In this document: in pieces, positions 24,029-35,544 of the stretch
Numbering within the stretch: position 1 is the stretch's first letter
Layout: every line of letters begins with the position of its first letter
Assembly (NCBI RefSeq): GCF_029852145.1
Contig: NC_079977.1
Coordinates: 9,785,640 to 9,849,639, forward strand
Direction of reading: 5' to 3'
Source of the DNA: Microplitis mediator
Lineage: Eukaryota; Arthropoda; Insecta; Hymenoptera; Braconidae
Length of the DNA stretch: 64,000 bases
Position numbers and translations under genes: made by a program
The notes under the pieces: generated by a model
Told to the model about the DNA's origin: nothing
The model's input: the letters and a program-made list of their open reading frames with translations, nothing else
Databases searched by the model: none

Positions 24029-26127
24029 CACTAATGGAAAAAATTAAAGGATCAAAAAAAAATTCTAAATTTTTAGGCAATTTTCAACAGGCTCTAACTT
24101 TGAGAGAAATGGTCGTACAAGAAAAGAAAAAAAAGGAAATTGTAGCTCCAAGTATCTACTTTTTGGATTAGAACTTCAAAATTTTTTAGCGTCAGTGGTT
24201 TTAGAGTAATCTTAGAAAAACCAGCAACAAAAAAATTTTTAAATTTAAAAAATTTTTGTTTTTTGGTCTCTGGGCGTGGAAAAAATTATTTTTGCTTAAC
24301 CACTATAAGGATCGGATATCTTCATTATTCAGCTTTAATTGCTTTTTTTATGGACCTTGATACGTCCACTTTTCGCCGAGATATCGGTCTTCAAATGGAA
24401 AAGGATTCTTTTGTCTTTGATTATCGATATCTCAGAAACCAATGATCGCACAGAGAGTTAATGGTGGGTTTTAAAAACTTGAATAAATTCCCTTCAACGA
24501 TTAGCCATTGCTTTTTCGAAAATAGTATATTACACATCGAGGGAAGTAAAGTAAGAAATGTCTCAGATCACATGTAATTGTTGGCCGAGGCGAAGCCGAG
24601 GTCAACAAACATGTGATCTGAGGCTTTCTTATTTACTTCCCGAGGAGTGTATGCTATTTTTCTCCTCGACGGAGGCGGAAAGCGGCAACTTCGTTTTGCA
24701 CAGCGGGACGAAAGTTGACGCTTTCCGCCCGTCGAGGAGAAAAAAAATTTTTTCCTATCGTCACATGAATTTAAAAATGCAACAAAAAAAGGGCTTTTTG
24801 TGGTTTTTGGGAAAATCAAGCGCTGAAACGAAAATATTGTGGAAATCGATAATGTTGACTGTGCATTTTACAGTTCGATATGTCCACAAAAACCCTGCAG
24901 AGAGCCAGATTAATCCAACCAGCCGTATTTTTGTTTCATGCGATCAAATTTTTAAAAAAATTAAAGGATCACGTTTTTTGCTCTGAAAAGCTCATAATCT
25001 TCAACAAGATGAAAACAAACATTTTTCCTGAGCTTTGTCCACAATTTTATTGCAGACAGTGCCTAAATTTCCAAAAAAATGAAAAACTTTTATTTCGAAA
25101 CAAAATTTTCAAAAAAAAAAAATTTTTTTTGAATTTAATGACTGAGAGATCAGTAAAATCACGGAATGCAGCGACGTAAACGTGTTAAAAATTATTGGGT
25201 GTTGGTTTTGTAAATTTCCTAAAGTTATTCCAAAAAAAAAATTTTTTTGGAAAAATTTTTTTTTTTGAAAATTTTGTTTCGAAATAAAAGTTTTTCATTT
25301 TTTGGGAATTTAGGCACTGTCTGCAATAAAATTGTGGACAAAGCTCAGAAAAAATGTTTGTTTTCATCTTGTTAAAGATTATGAGCTTTTCAGAGCAAAA
25401 AACGTGATCCTTTAATTTTTTTAAAAATATGATCGCATGAAACAAAAAAACGGCTGGTTGGATTAATCTGGCTCTCTGCAGGGTTTTTGTGGACATATTG
25501 AACTGTAAAATGCACAGTCAACATTATCGATTTCCACAATATTTTCGTTTCGGCGCTTGATTTTCCCAAAAACCACAAAAAGCTCTATTTTTGTTGCATT
25601 TTTTAATTCAAGTGACGATAGGAAAAAATTTTTTTTTCGAAAAAGCAATGGCTAATTGTTGAAGGGAATTTATTCAAGTTTTTAAAACCCACCATTAACT
25701 CTCTGTGCGATCATTGGTTTCTGAGATATCGATAATCAAAGACAAAAGGATCCTTTTCCATTTGAAGACCGATATCTCGGCGAGAAGTGGACGTATCAAG
25801 GTCCATAAAAAAAGCAATTAAAGCTGAATAATGAAGATATCCGATTCTTATAGTGGTTAAGCAAAAATAATTTTTTCCACGCCCGGAGACCAAAAAACAA
25901 AAATTTTTTAAATTAAAAAATTTTTTTGTTGCTGGTTTTTCTAAGATTACTCTAAAACCACTGACGCTAAAAAATTTTGAAGTTCTAATCCAAAAAGTAG
26001 ATACTTGGAGCTACAATTTCCTTTTTTTTCTTTTCTTGTACGACCATTTCTCTCAAAGTTAGAGCCTGTTGAAAATCGCCTAAAAATTTAGAATTTTTTT
26101 TTGATCCTTTAATTTTTTCCATTAGTG
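24029..26127. mobile_element. Palindromic Tc1/mariner-like MITE
   Basis: Ends CACTAATGGAAAAAATTAAA mirrored at 26127, flanked by TA (24027-24028 and 26128-26129). The entire element is a palindrome centred near 25185; paired segments include 24880-25180 with 25190-25500. The left arm has about 220 bp (24522-24740) not present in the right arm. The open frames are mirror images of each other and look non-coding. The TIR start and TA duplication point to the Tc1/mariner superfamily. Confidence 0.9.
24522..24740. repeat. Small hairpin insertion in one palindrome arm
   Basis: These ~220 bp interrupt the left arm; the right arm (near 25635) is continuous. The insert is itself GC-richer and self-complementary: CAGATCACATG pairs with CATGTGATCTG, CTTCCCGAGG with a CGAGGGAAG-like block, and GCGGAAAGCG with CGCTTTCCGC. 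It looks like a separate miniature foldback element. Confidence 0.6.
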
Positions 26128-26162
26128 TATATATATTTTATATGTATATCAATATAAAATTC

Positions 26163-26363
26163 TTTAGTTTTTTTTTTTTTTTTTTTTTTAGCTTGTTTAT
26201 TTTTTTTAGTGTTCTCTTCTTTTTTTTTTTTATTATGTATTCTATTTCTATTCGTATTGTTTATTCATATACCTTTTTATATAGTTTGTAATAATTTTAA
26301 TGTATTGGATATGTATATATATATATATTGTATATGATTTGTATATAGAGTATGTATGAATAT
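26163..26363. repeat. Tandem duplication unit 1, left part
   Basis: This AT-rich block (with TATTATGTATTCTATTTCT) is repeated at about 28790-28975. Unit 1 was split by the element 26364-28589 and continues at 28590-28770. Confidence 0.75.
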
Positions 26364-28589
26364 TAGGGTGGCTCATTTGAAACGACTATTTTTTTTTTTG
26401 CTCCATTGACGGAATATTGTTTTAGACATAAAAAAAAATTTTCCACAAAATTTGAGCCCTTAATGTTAATTTTAAGAACTCGCTAATTGAATTTGAAATT
26501 TTCCCATTCATTTAGCATGCAAAGTGGAGGTTTTTTTTTTTTAATTATCTATAGCTCCGCTGCATTTCACGTTTTTTTACTGTCCATAGGCAGAAGTTAA
26601 AGGCAAACCTTTATACTTCAAAAGTTCCTACAGTAAAATTTATGTGACAGGAACGGGGTCAGAGTTAAAAAATGTAAAAGTCAATTTTTATCGATTTTTG
26701 CGTATTTTTTGAGTTTTTCGTAGAAAATATTGTAGTTACCGAAAAAAGGTAAATGACAAAATTGTAGGAAATCAAATTTGCTACAAAAAAGGTCCTGTAA
26801 ACCAAGGCTGTAAAATCTGTTGTTTCTGAAATAAATTGAATTATACATATGAAAATTCAATATATCTTTGCAGTATATGGTTTGTTAAATTAATAATTTA
26901 ATTTTCATTTATTAAATGTTTTTTTTGGACATCATATTATTTTTTCATGAAAATATAACTTAAACAAAATTTATCTATATGGGGCATTCCACGCCAAATC
27001 GGACGGTTTCAAAAATTGATTTTTCCGAATTTCTTCAATTTTTGGAATTTTTTAGTACCCCTCAAAAAAGGCTTCCCGGTAAATTTTGAGATCTTTTTGA
27101 TTAATGGTTCAAAAAATATCGAATTTAAAAAAAAAAACCGCTCTTTTTATGGTTTATTGATCATAACTTTCGTAATAATGGTCGAAATTCAATGTTTTTT
27201 CATTCAAAATTTTCGTTTATAGTTGGCCTTTACAGACAAAAATGCATAACAAATATACGAAATGTTTTTGATCGAGATTTTTGAATTTTAATTTTTAACC
27301 GTGTTCCAAAATTTCACATAATTATTCAAAAAAGCGACGAAGGTATATTCACTAAGGATTTCTCTAGTTCATAAAACAATCGTTAATGTAAAATTTTCGA
27401 AAGAACACGGAAATAATTAATAACGTTTGTGATACAGTTTCGTCGCTTTTTCGAATAATTATATGAAATTTTGGAGATCCTGTGATGATCTTAGCTGTAT
27501 TGTATAGCAAATTTAATGTTTCTTTTGCTTCGAAATCGTTGCTTTTTAAAAAATAAAAGTATTTATTATAACAGCTTATAAATAGCATTAACTTTTACTT
27601 ACTGCTTTTAAATTCCTACTCAAAACGAAAAAATATCGGAATGAATTTATTATATGCAAGAAAAACAAGTGTACAAAGTCAAAAATCGGTACTGATGATA
27701 ATTTATAGCAAAAAAAAATTTTTTTTTAATTTTGAAAAATCGAAAATTTTGAATAAAAAAACATTGAATTTCGACCATTATTACGAAAGTTATAATCAAA
27801 AAACCATGAAAAGAGCGGTTTTTTTTTTAATTCGATATTTTTTGAACCATTAATCACAAAGATCTCAAAATTTACCGGGAAGCCTTTTTTGAGGGGTACT
27901 AAAAAATATCAAAAATTGAAGAAATTCGGAAAAATCAATTTTTGAAACCGTCCGATTTGGCGTGGAATGCCCCATATAGATAAATTTTGTTTAAGTTATA
28001 TTTTCATGAAAAAATAATATGATGTCCAAAAAAAACATTTAATAAATGAAAATTAAATTATTAATTTAACAAACCATATACTGCAAAGATATATTGAATT
28101 TTCATATGTATAATTCAATTTATTTCAGAAACAACAGATTTTACAGCCTTGGTTACAAGACCTTTTTTGTAGCAAATTTGATTTCCTACAAATTTGTCAT
28201 TTACCTTTTTTCGGTAACTACAATATTTCCTACGAAAAACTCAAAAAATACGCAAAAATCGATAAAAATCGACTTTTACATTTTTTAACTCTGACCCCGT
28301 TCCTGTCACATAAATTTTACTGTAGGAACTTTTGAAGTATGAAGATTCCCCTACAACTTCTGCCTATGGACAGTAAAAAAACGTGGAATGCAGCAGAGCT
28401 ATAGATAATTAAAAAAAAAAACCTCCACTCTGCATGCTAAATGAAAGGGAAAATTTCAAATTCAATTAGCGAGTTCTTAAAATTAAAATTAAGGGCTCAA
28501 ATTTTGTGGAAAATTTTTTTTTATGTCTAGAACAATATTCCGTCAATGGAGCAAAAAAAAAAAATCGTCGTTTCAAATGAGCCACACTA
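26364..28589. mobile_element. hAT-like nested palindromic element, copy 2
   Basis: Same ends (TAGGGTGGCTC, with one change at the right end) and same nested GGGGCATTCCACG inner repeat (about 26980 and 27970) as the element at 18635-22429. The 8-bp target duplication is ATGAATAT (26356-26363 and 28590-28597), again fitting nTnnnnAn. The tandem duplicate of the target region at about 28960 shows the empty site with a single ATGAATAT. The unique centre (about 27300-27610) is inverted relative to copy 1. No transposase. Confidence 0.9.
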
Positions 28590-28590
28590 A

Positions 28591-28646
<56 letters not shown>

Positions 28647-29126
28647 AAAATTTAAATTTCGCGACGACCGCGCGCGTCACTACCCTCCCGCGCTAAGAAC
28701 ATTACCAGCGCAGAGATGGTAATGTATCGATTATTTATCATATTACAGAAAGTTACTTGAAAGTAATCGATTTTTGTTTTTTTTTTTTTGTTTTTGTTTT
28801 TCAGCTTATTTATTTTTTTTTTAGTTTTCTCTTCCCTTGTTTTATTATGTATTCTATTTCTATTCTTATTGTTTATTCATATTTTTTATATAGTTTGTCA
28901 TAATTTTAATATATTGGATATGTATATATATATTGCATATGATTTGTATAAAGAATATGTATGAATATATATCTATTATATATATAGATATAGATATATG
29001 TAAAAGTTTAAATTTCGCGACGACTGCGCGCGTCGCTACCCTCCCGCGCTAAGAACATTACCAGCGCAGAGATGGTAATGCATCGATTATTTATCCAATT
29101 ACAGAAAGCTATTTTGAGAATAATCG
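28590..29126. repeat. Rest of tandem duplication (unit 1 right part and unit 2)
   Basis: 28590-28770 completes unit 1 and about 28771-29126 is unit 2. Both contain a (TA)n tract (28594-28643 in unit 1), then AAATTTCGCGACGAC, CCCTCCCGCGCTAAG and CAGAGATGGTAATG. The units differ by scattered substitutions and small indels. Function unknown. Confidence 0.75.
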
Positions 29127-30638
29127 ATAAATAAATATATATATAGTTTTCTATTAAGAATTACTTATAAAATTTCTTATATTTAATTTCTTACGTATTT
29201 TTATATTGTTTGAATTTATTTTTTAATAATAAATTTTGTAACCGTGCAGCAGCGATTTAAGACGTGAGAGTGTGGCTCTCTCGCTTCATTTACTTTCTCC
29301 CCCTCTCTCTCTTCTTGCTCTAAGAGTCAAGTGCAGTAGTCTAGTCTCTGCGTTAGAATTTGGGGATGATTTCGCGCAGCATAGGACCACAAATTAGTCC
29401 TGCGCATAATTAGGTGGGGTCAACGCAGGTTGGTGGCCCAGAAAACTGACCCAAGACGATTGATCAAAAGAGGACACTTAAGTTCGAGAGCTGTAACTGA
29501 TCGGTTTTATCCACTTTACTCTCTCTAAAATCGTCTACTATATATATTTCTTTTCCGAGCATTATTGTATATAAGATATAGTGAGTTTAAGGACACTTGA
29601 GTTCGGTTAGCGAAGACGCACCGACGCACAATTCTTTCTGCTCAAGTAATTAATTATTAGAACTTGTCTTTGATATTAAACTAAATTTATTCAACTTATT
29701 AGAAGTGATACGAAACCTTCCGCTTGAGTCTTTCATAATTTATTCGAATTAAAATTTAACTTGTAAATTGAGATACGTGGTGTTGCTTTGATACAGCAAA
29801 TTAATATTATACCTAAAGTTCGTCTATCTGATCAATTAAATAAAACCAAGTGTATAAAGTGAGTGATGTGGTTTTCTTCGTGTGCAACAACCTGCCAACG
29901 CGGATCCCAGGAGCCAGAGGAAACCTATTGGACACCAACATCACCAGGACCAAGCAGAGAAGAATCATCAACCAGCATCTTCAGTAAGCAGACCAAGATT
30001 TTGATAAGTGCTCAACAAATTACAAGTATATCAAAATATAGATTTTCATTTTCTCTCTCTCTTTTCAACGTGATTAATTATTCCTCATTTATTCTCACTC
30101 GTTACTAATAAATTCCCGCGCGTTTCGAGTCGACGAATTTCTTTGAATTATTTGTAAATATATATAATATTACATTAGCTTTAAGTCAAAGGGGAAACTG
30201 TATATAAATTGGGATCGTGGTTAAATAAAGTATAAGTTTGATTGTTATTTCTTGATTAAATTTAATTATCACCAGTGTCACGTAGAATAAGAATTTTCTT
30301 TCAGCCGCGTGTCCGGTCAGGACGAGTACCTGCTTCCTGAGAGCATTTCCCGTCTTTTGGAACCAGAATTTTAGAATAAAATAAGTCTAATTAATAGTAG
30401 TAAATTTAAGTAAAATCAGTAATTTCGGGAAATTTAATTAACTGTGGTCCGTGGCTACTAGACACGGAGTAGCCAGGGCCAACCGTTATAATTTAAATAT
30501 TGATTAATATTTAAAAATATATTTTTATATAAATTCTTAATTGTTATTTTTCCGATTATTATTTATTTACGAATTTTTTTTTTTTTTTTTTGTTTTTAAT
30601 ATTCTTTTTCTCTCTTTTTTTTTATTTTCCTTTTTTTC

Positions 30639-30642
<4 letters not shown>
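29127..30642. other. Unassigned region, possible LTR/leader of another retroelement
   Basis: No protein domain is visible. The plus strand has leader-like features: CT-rich tracts at 29290-29320, a duplicated GGACACTT(A/G)AGTTCG word (29473 and 29590), and AATAAA-type signals. A weak frame at 29863-30108 has no motif. The region lies where a 3' LTR for the minus-strand Gypsy element would be expected, but its sequence does not match that LTR. Confidence 0.3.

Positions 30643-30697
<55 letters not shown>
30643..30697. repeat. (TA)n microsatellite
   Basis: About 55 bp of pure TA following a pyrimidine-rich tract; on the minus strand that tract is purine-rich (30590-30640). Confidence 0.97.
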
Positions 30698-30701
<4 letters not shown>

Positions 30702-30750
30702 TTAATAACAATATTTATGACAATAAAATTTAATTTTTCTTAACACTAAA

Positions 30751-31182
30751 TTACACATAAATATCAATGAAATATTTATTTTCTAAAATGTCGCGATAGT
30801 TTACCCAAGTATTCGCACAATCTTCACAAATATATCCCGGTTTTTGATATATTAACACTTCACCGCATTTGATGCAATTTCCCGAAATTTTATACGGATA
30901 TAACCGATGCCAGTTTTGATTGCAATATTTAAATCTTTTAGTAAAAATCATTGGACAGTCTTTTAAACAATTTTCGCACATAGGTGCGTTGTCAAAATCA
31001 TTGTGATAAAACTCTTTTACTATTTCCCTCGGGATGGTACAATATGATGTTATCAAACTTGCGTAGAACTTTGAATTTCTTCCAGGAATTCTGGTATGTG
31101 GAATTCCGTACAATGCATCTAATTCTTCATCTTTTTTCATCTGTTTAAGTACTCCGGCAGGAATTTTCATCTGTAATAACAC
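30751..31182 (-). CDS. Small zinc-ribbon-like protein downstream of env
   Basis: An intact frame of 143 codons on the same strand, starting about 110 nt after the env remnant. It carries paired cysteines CENCLKDC (about residues 72-79), then CIKC (about 105-108) and CEDC (about 120-123), a pattern typical of zinc ribbons. The N-terminal half is mixed charged/hydrophobic (DEELDALYGIP). No signal peptide or membrane segment is obvious. Typical Gypsy or errantivirus elements lack such a gene, so it may be an accessory protein of this element or part of a captured cassette. It is intact while the neighbouring env is full of stops, so it may instead belong to something else. Family not recognised. 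Confidence 0.5.
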   Translation of the reverse strand: MLLQMKIPAGVLKQMKKDEELDALYGIPHTRIPGRNSKFYASLITSYCTIPREIVKEFYHNDFDNAPMCENCLKDCPMIFTKRFKYCNQNWHRLYPYKISGNCIKCGEVLIYQKPGYICEDCANTWVNYRDILENKYFIDIYV

Positions 31183-31291
31183 TTTTAATTTTAAGTATCA
31201 TCACTAAAATTATAACATAAAAATATTTAAAAATTTTAAAATTTGTTAGTCACAAGTTGTTAGTAATTTTAGAATTGAGTTTAAAATTATT

Positions 31292-33362
31292 TTATGAGAA
31301 TAAACGGAACATGCTAGTTGTTTTTTGAATAGTTCTTGCTTCATCATTTTCTTCTTTATTTGTTGGTAAACTTGGATAAATTTTTTCATCTGTTGATGGT
31401 GCTGATGGTTCAGTATTTTCAATTGTTGTTTGAATTTTTTGATTTTGGGTTGGTTGTCGAATTATAACTAATTCAACATTTTCATCATTGTTTGAATTTG
31501 TATTATTATTATTATTATCACTTTTATGAATATTTTTAATGTTATTTTCTTGTGCTCTTATTAAAATGTAATTAGTACAGGCATCCCAAAATAAAAAACA
31601 CAAATAAAAAGAGCATCCATGAGTTTTTCGAATTTGAAAAGCATGAAGTAATGTGTCAAATGAAAATTTTATTAGTCGTATAATCATAATTATACTAAAT
31701 ATTCCCGCACTTGCAGATCCAAAAATTAAAAATTTTCCCCATGTTTTTTCTTATGCTGAATCAGCTAATTTTTGTAATGCATTAGTGTCAAATAAATTTA
31801 ATATTGATTCACCTTGATTTGCAAAATGCAAACCATCCATTCCTCTAGCAATATTGCTTAAAATTGCTGGTTTTTCTACTGGAGACATAATTCTATGTCT
31901 TAATTTGTCGAGATCTTGTTCAGAATAAATTCCACTAGTAGCTAAGAATTTTGGAGAAGTATATTTCCATGTTAGTTAAGTTAATGGTTGAATTTTATTT
32001 GGTGGTAAAACTTTAACTGGATTAGGTGTAAATTTGTACCATGATCCATCTATTAAAAATAAAGGTGGGAAAAGTGGATTGCAATCAATTTGAGTACCTT
32101 TTCTTACTAAAATTCTTGTTTTTGGAGTTAAAAAGTAACTGTCATTTCCTCATTTCACTGGTAATTCGTTATAACACTCACTTCTTGGGTAAACTGATAC
32201 TTCAACAGGTATGCACTTTACAATATTTATCGATTCACCTGACATTATAGCCATATAACCTGGTCCTTTCATATAATTATAAGCAAACTCGTCTGGTTTA
32301 CTTGACGCAATTGATAACAAATTTTTTAAAGTATTACGTTCTAGCATACAACGATGAATTAACACATCATAATATAATTGTTTAATTTGTTTGTGTATAA
32401 ATTTTTCTACATATACAAACTTGGAATTTACATACGCAAATAGATCTAAATTGTCTATTGATATTTCATTATTTAACATTAAATCATTCTTTGATGTTTC
32501 AAAGATAAATAATTTAGGATGTTCAGTTCTGATTATTTTATAGCCACAAATAATTTCAACATTTATGGTAGTTAATGCAAATGTTATCCCATTTGATTCT
32601 AAGGAATAAATAATTTCATGTTTATCTGAATTTTTCTCAGATGTTTTATTTACTTTACCTGTATATAAAACCCCGAAATTTTGAAAATCACATTTATGTG
32701 ATGGAATACAGTTTCAAAAAGTATAACCTCCCTCTAAATCCAAACAAGATAAATCAGATAAAGTACATGTTAAACCCGATTTTAAATAAATTTTATCATT
32801 TTCATATTTTTCCGCGAAATATTCTTGTATTGTAATTTTTAAAACCCCTTGAACGACAATATCACTCCAACTTCCATAAAAATCCGAATAACTTCCTTTA
32901 TTACACGTTCCATCATTACCGATTGACCCTGCGAGTGTTGCACCACGCGTAGTTGTGCTATTAATTTTTACACCAGTTACAAATAATGTACCGAATCTAT
33001 ATGATCCCGATTTATGAATATCTAAACATCTTTCTTTCGAAATTTCTTCAATATATTCCATACGCCCGCTATGTACTACTGACATATAAGAATAAGCCCC
33101 GCAATAATAAATATTTCGATCTACTTCGATTTTACATTGAATGACTTTTGTTAACGAATATTCTTTTAATTGTAATAATTGAATAAACGGTTCTGTTGTA
33201 TTTATTTCTTTAGGATGAATATCACAATCTCCCACCTCTGTAATTGAAATTGTTGTTGAATTTGAGGAAAATTTTTCTTAATCATACCCAATAATTCCAT
33301 TTGCTGATGATGACCATAATAAAATAAAATAAATAAATCACAAAAGTGATATTGAAAATCAT
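31292..33362 (-). pseudogene. env: Envelope glycoprotein remnant, chuvirus-like
   Basis: One minus-strand frame runs 33235 to 31292 and reads as a glycoprotein, broken by stops at 32714 (TGA), 32150 (TGA), 31976 (TAA) and 31751 (TAA), plus another near 33282. Upstream, ACAG before an ATG at about 33363 is a likely splice acceptor followed by a hydrophobic signal-like stretch in a shifted frame. The ectodomain start has Cys-rich words (e.g. CKIEVDRNIYYCG) that I associate with glycoproteins of chuviruses, known to be captured by arthropod LTR retrotransposons. A hydrophobic segment near 31700 followed by a polar tail fits a C-terminal membrane anchor. Assignment to chuvirus rather than another glycoprotein class is from memory of the family and needs a search. 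Confidence 0.6.
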
Positions 33363-33375
33363 CTGTAAACATAAA

Positions 33376-35544
33376 TTAATTAGAATTTTCTTCATCGCTA
33401 TTTTTCTTTTGTTTACGTGTTTTTTTAATTGGTGTAATTTTTGGATTTATAAATGAATATCTCAATCGATTCATGTGAACTATTTGAATTCTTTTTTCTG
33501 TTTGAATTTTTACGTTTCCTTTACCCAAAATTTCAAGAATTTTGTGTGGTCCGGAGTAATGATCTTTTGTTTTACCTGGATTTGGTCCACTTTGTAAAAA
33601 TACATATTGACCTACTTTTAAATTTTGTGGATTACAATGTTTATCATAATATTTTTTAGATTTGTGTTTAGCGTCAACTAAATTTTGATAAGCTAATAGT
33701 CTTATCCCATGTAATCTTGTGATTAAATCAATTAAATAACCTTGCATTGTAGGTAATTGCTCACATTCTCTTATTGGTTCGCTAGAAGGTAATCTAGACT
33801 GTTGTCCAAAGACAATAGCATAAGGTGTATTTTTAATTCCTTCATGATAACTTGTATTGTATGAAAATGTTGCTAACTCAATCCATTCGTCCCACTCTTC
33901 ATCAATGGATGAGTAGTGTTTAAGGTATTCGTTTAATGTGTGATGTGATCGTTCTAATGAACCGTTTGATTGTGGATGATAAGCTGTAGTTTTAAGTTTT
34001 TTAATACTGAATCTTTTTGCTACGCATTTTAAAATAGCACTTAAAAAGTTACGACCTTGGTCTGTAAGGATAATTTTTGGCGGACCAAAATAACAAATAA
34101 ATCTTTTGACAAAAGCAGTTGAAATTGTTGTAGCTAAAGTGTTAGGTAATGCTTCTGCGATACAAAATTTAGAAAATAAATCTTGAATAGTTAGAATATA
34201 TTCATTTCCCCTTTTAGTTTTTTGTTTTGCCCCGACAATATCCATAGAAATTTTCCAGAAACAAGCAGCTGGAGTATCAGTAATAACCATAGGTTCCCTG
34301 TGTTTTATACGAACTAATTTTTTTAATTGACAATCTAAACATTGTTGAATTCTACGTTGAATATCATTTTTCAAATTTTCCCAATAATAATCTTTTTTAA
34401 TTCTTTGATAAGTTTTAGTTACCCCTTTATGACCCCCGATTGGTGATTTATGCATTTCATAAAAAATTTCATCTCTTTTTTCGATAGGAACATCAATAAT
34501 TGTGCCCAAACAGATTATTACTTTAATATCAGTTCCGTCAAAAACATTTTTTAATTCTGTTATGACATTATTCCACGGTAAATTTTCAATGTTTTCACTT
34601 TTTGCAAAACTTACTGTTTTTAATTTGAATTTTTCTAAAGTTTCTTTTAAATTTTCAAAAATTAATTTTAAATTTTCAATTGAAATTACAATTGATTCTT
34701 TTTCTTTTTCACGAATAGGCAAAGCAAAATAATATTTATTTTTAATTTTCTTTTCAACTACTTTTCCTAACTCTAAATTTTTAAATATCGGTAATTTATT
34801 TATTTCTTTTAATTTAATTGCACCATTATCGCATGGTTCACCATTAGTGCTAATAAAATAAGCTAAATTATCTTTTCTGAAATGAAAATAATCTTTAATA
34901 TCAACTATATTACGAATATTTCCCGCTTCTAAAATTTCTTTAATATCAGAATCACTATGATCTGATGAATCATTTTTATTATTGTTTTGTTCATTTATTA
35001 TATTTTCAATATTTTCATCTGAGCTTAAAGAACTGCTCACACTTTCTTGATTTAATTCTTGATCTTTTATTTCTTTCCTTTTCTTGATTTGTTTCACTTT
35101 TTTCTTGCGCTTAATAATTCTTGGTTGATTTGTAATTTCTTCGTCGGTTGAATCGTTATTTTTATCACTTACTTTTTTTTGTATTTCATTTTTGTTTTTG
35201 TTTAAATTTTTATTTTCATTAATTTCATTAGTTGTTTTAGTTGTTAGTTGTGGTGTGGTTTTTATTTCTTGTTTCTTTGCTGCAGCTCTTGTTGTTACTT
35301 TGATTTGTTGAAATTCTTCTGTTTCGATTGGATTTCTTGACAAAGCATCAGCAACATAGTTTGTTTTACCTGGTTTGTAAATAACGTTAAAATTATATTC
35401 TCCTAATTTTAATCTCCATTTTAAAACTCTTGTGTTTACATCTTTCGCCTTTTGAAACCAAACTAATGGTTTATGATCTGTAACGAGAGTAAATTCTTTA
35501 CCATAAACATATGGTCTAAATATTTTTACACCAAAAACAATAGC
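33376..35544 (-). pseudogene. pol: Pol, RNase H end and integrase
   Basis: The frame continues directly from the RT part across one TGA (35545-35547). It first completes RNase H (35344-35544, including TDHKPLVW), then a long acidic/lysine-rich linker, then integrase. The zinc-binding HHCC module is seen around residues 300-345 (GGHKG, CLDC). The catalytic core follows with the D, D and E residues in order (MDIVG, TDQGRNF, then a Glu after HPQSNGSLE). The C-terminal GPHKILEI block corresponds to the GPY/F module of Gypsy integrases. The integrase part itself is open, but the TGA upstream separates it from RT. Confidence 0.85.

Noticed and set aside
24263..25893. Several repeated small frames (MVSGRGKNYF, MSTKTLQR types)
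   Set aside because: Mirror copies in the arms of a palindromic MITE; no coding support.
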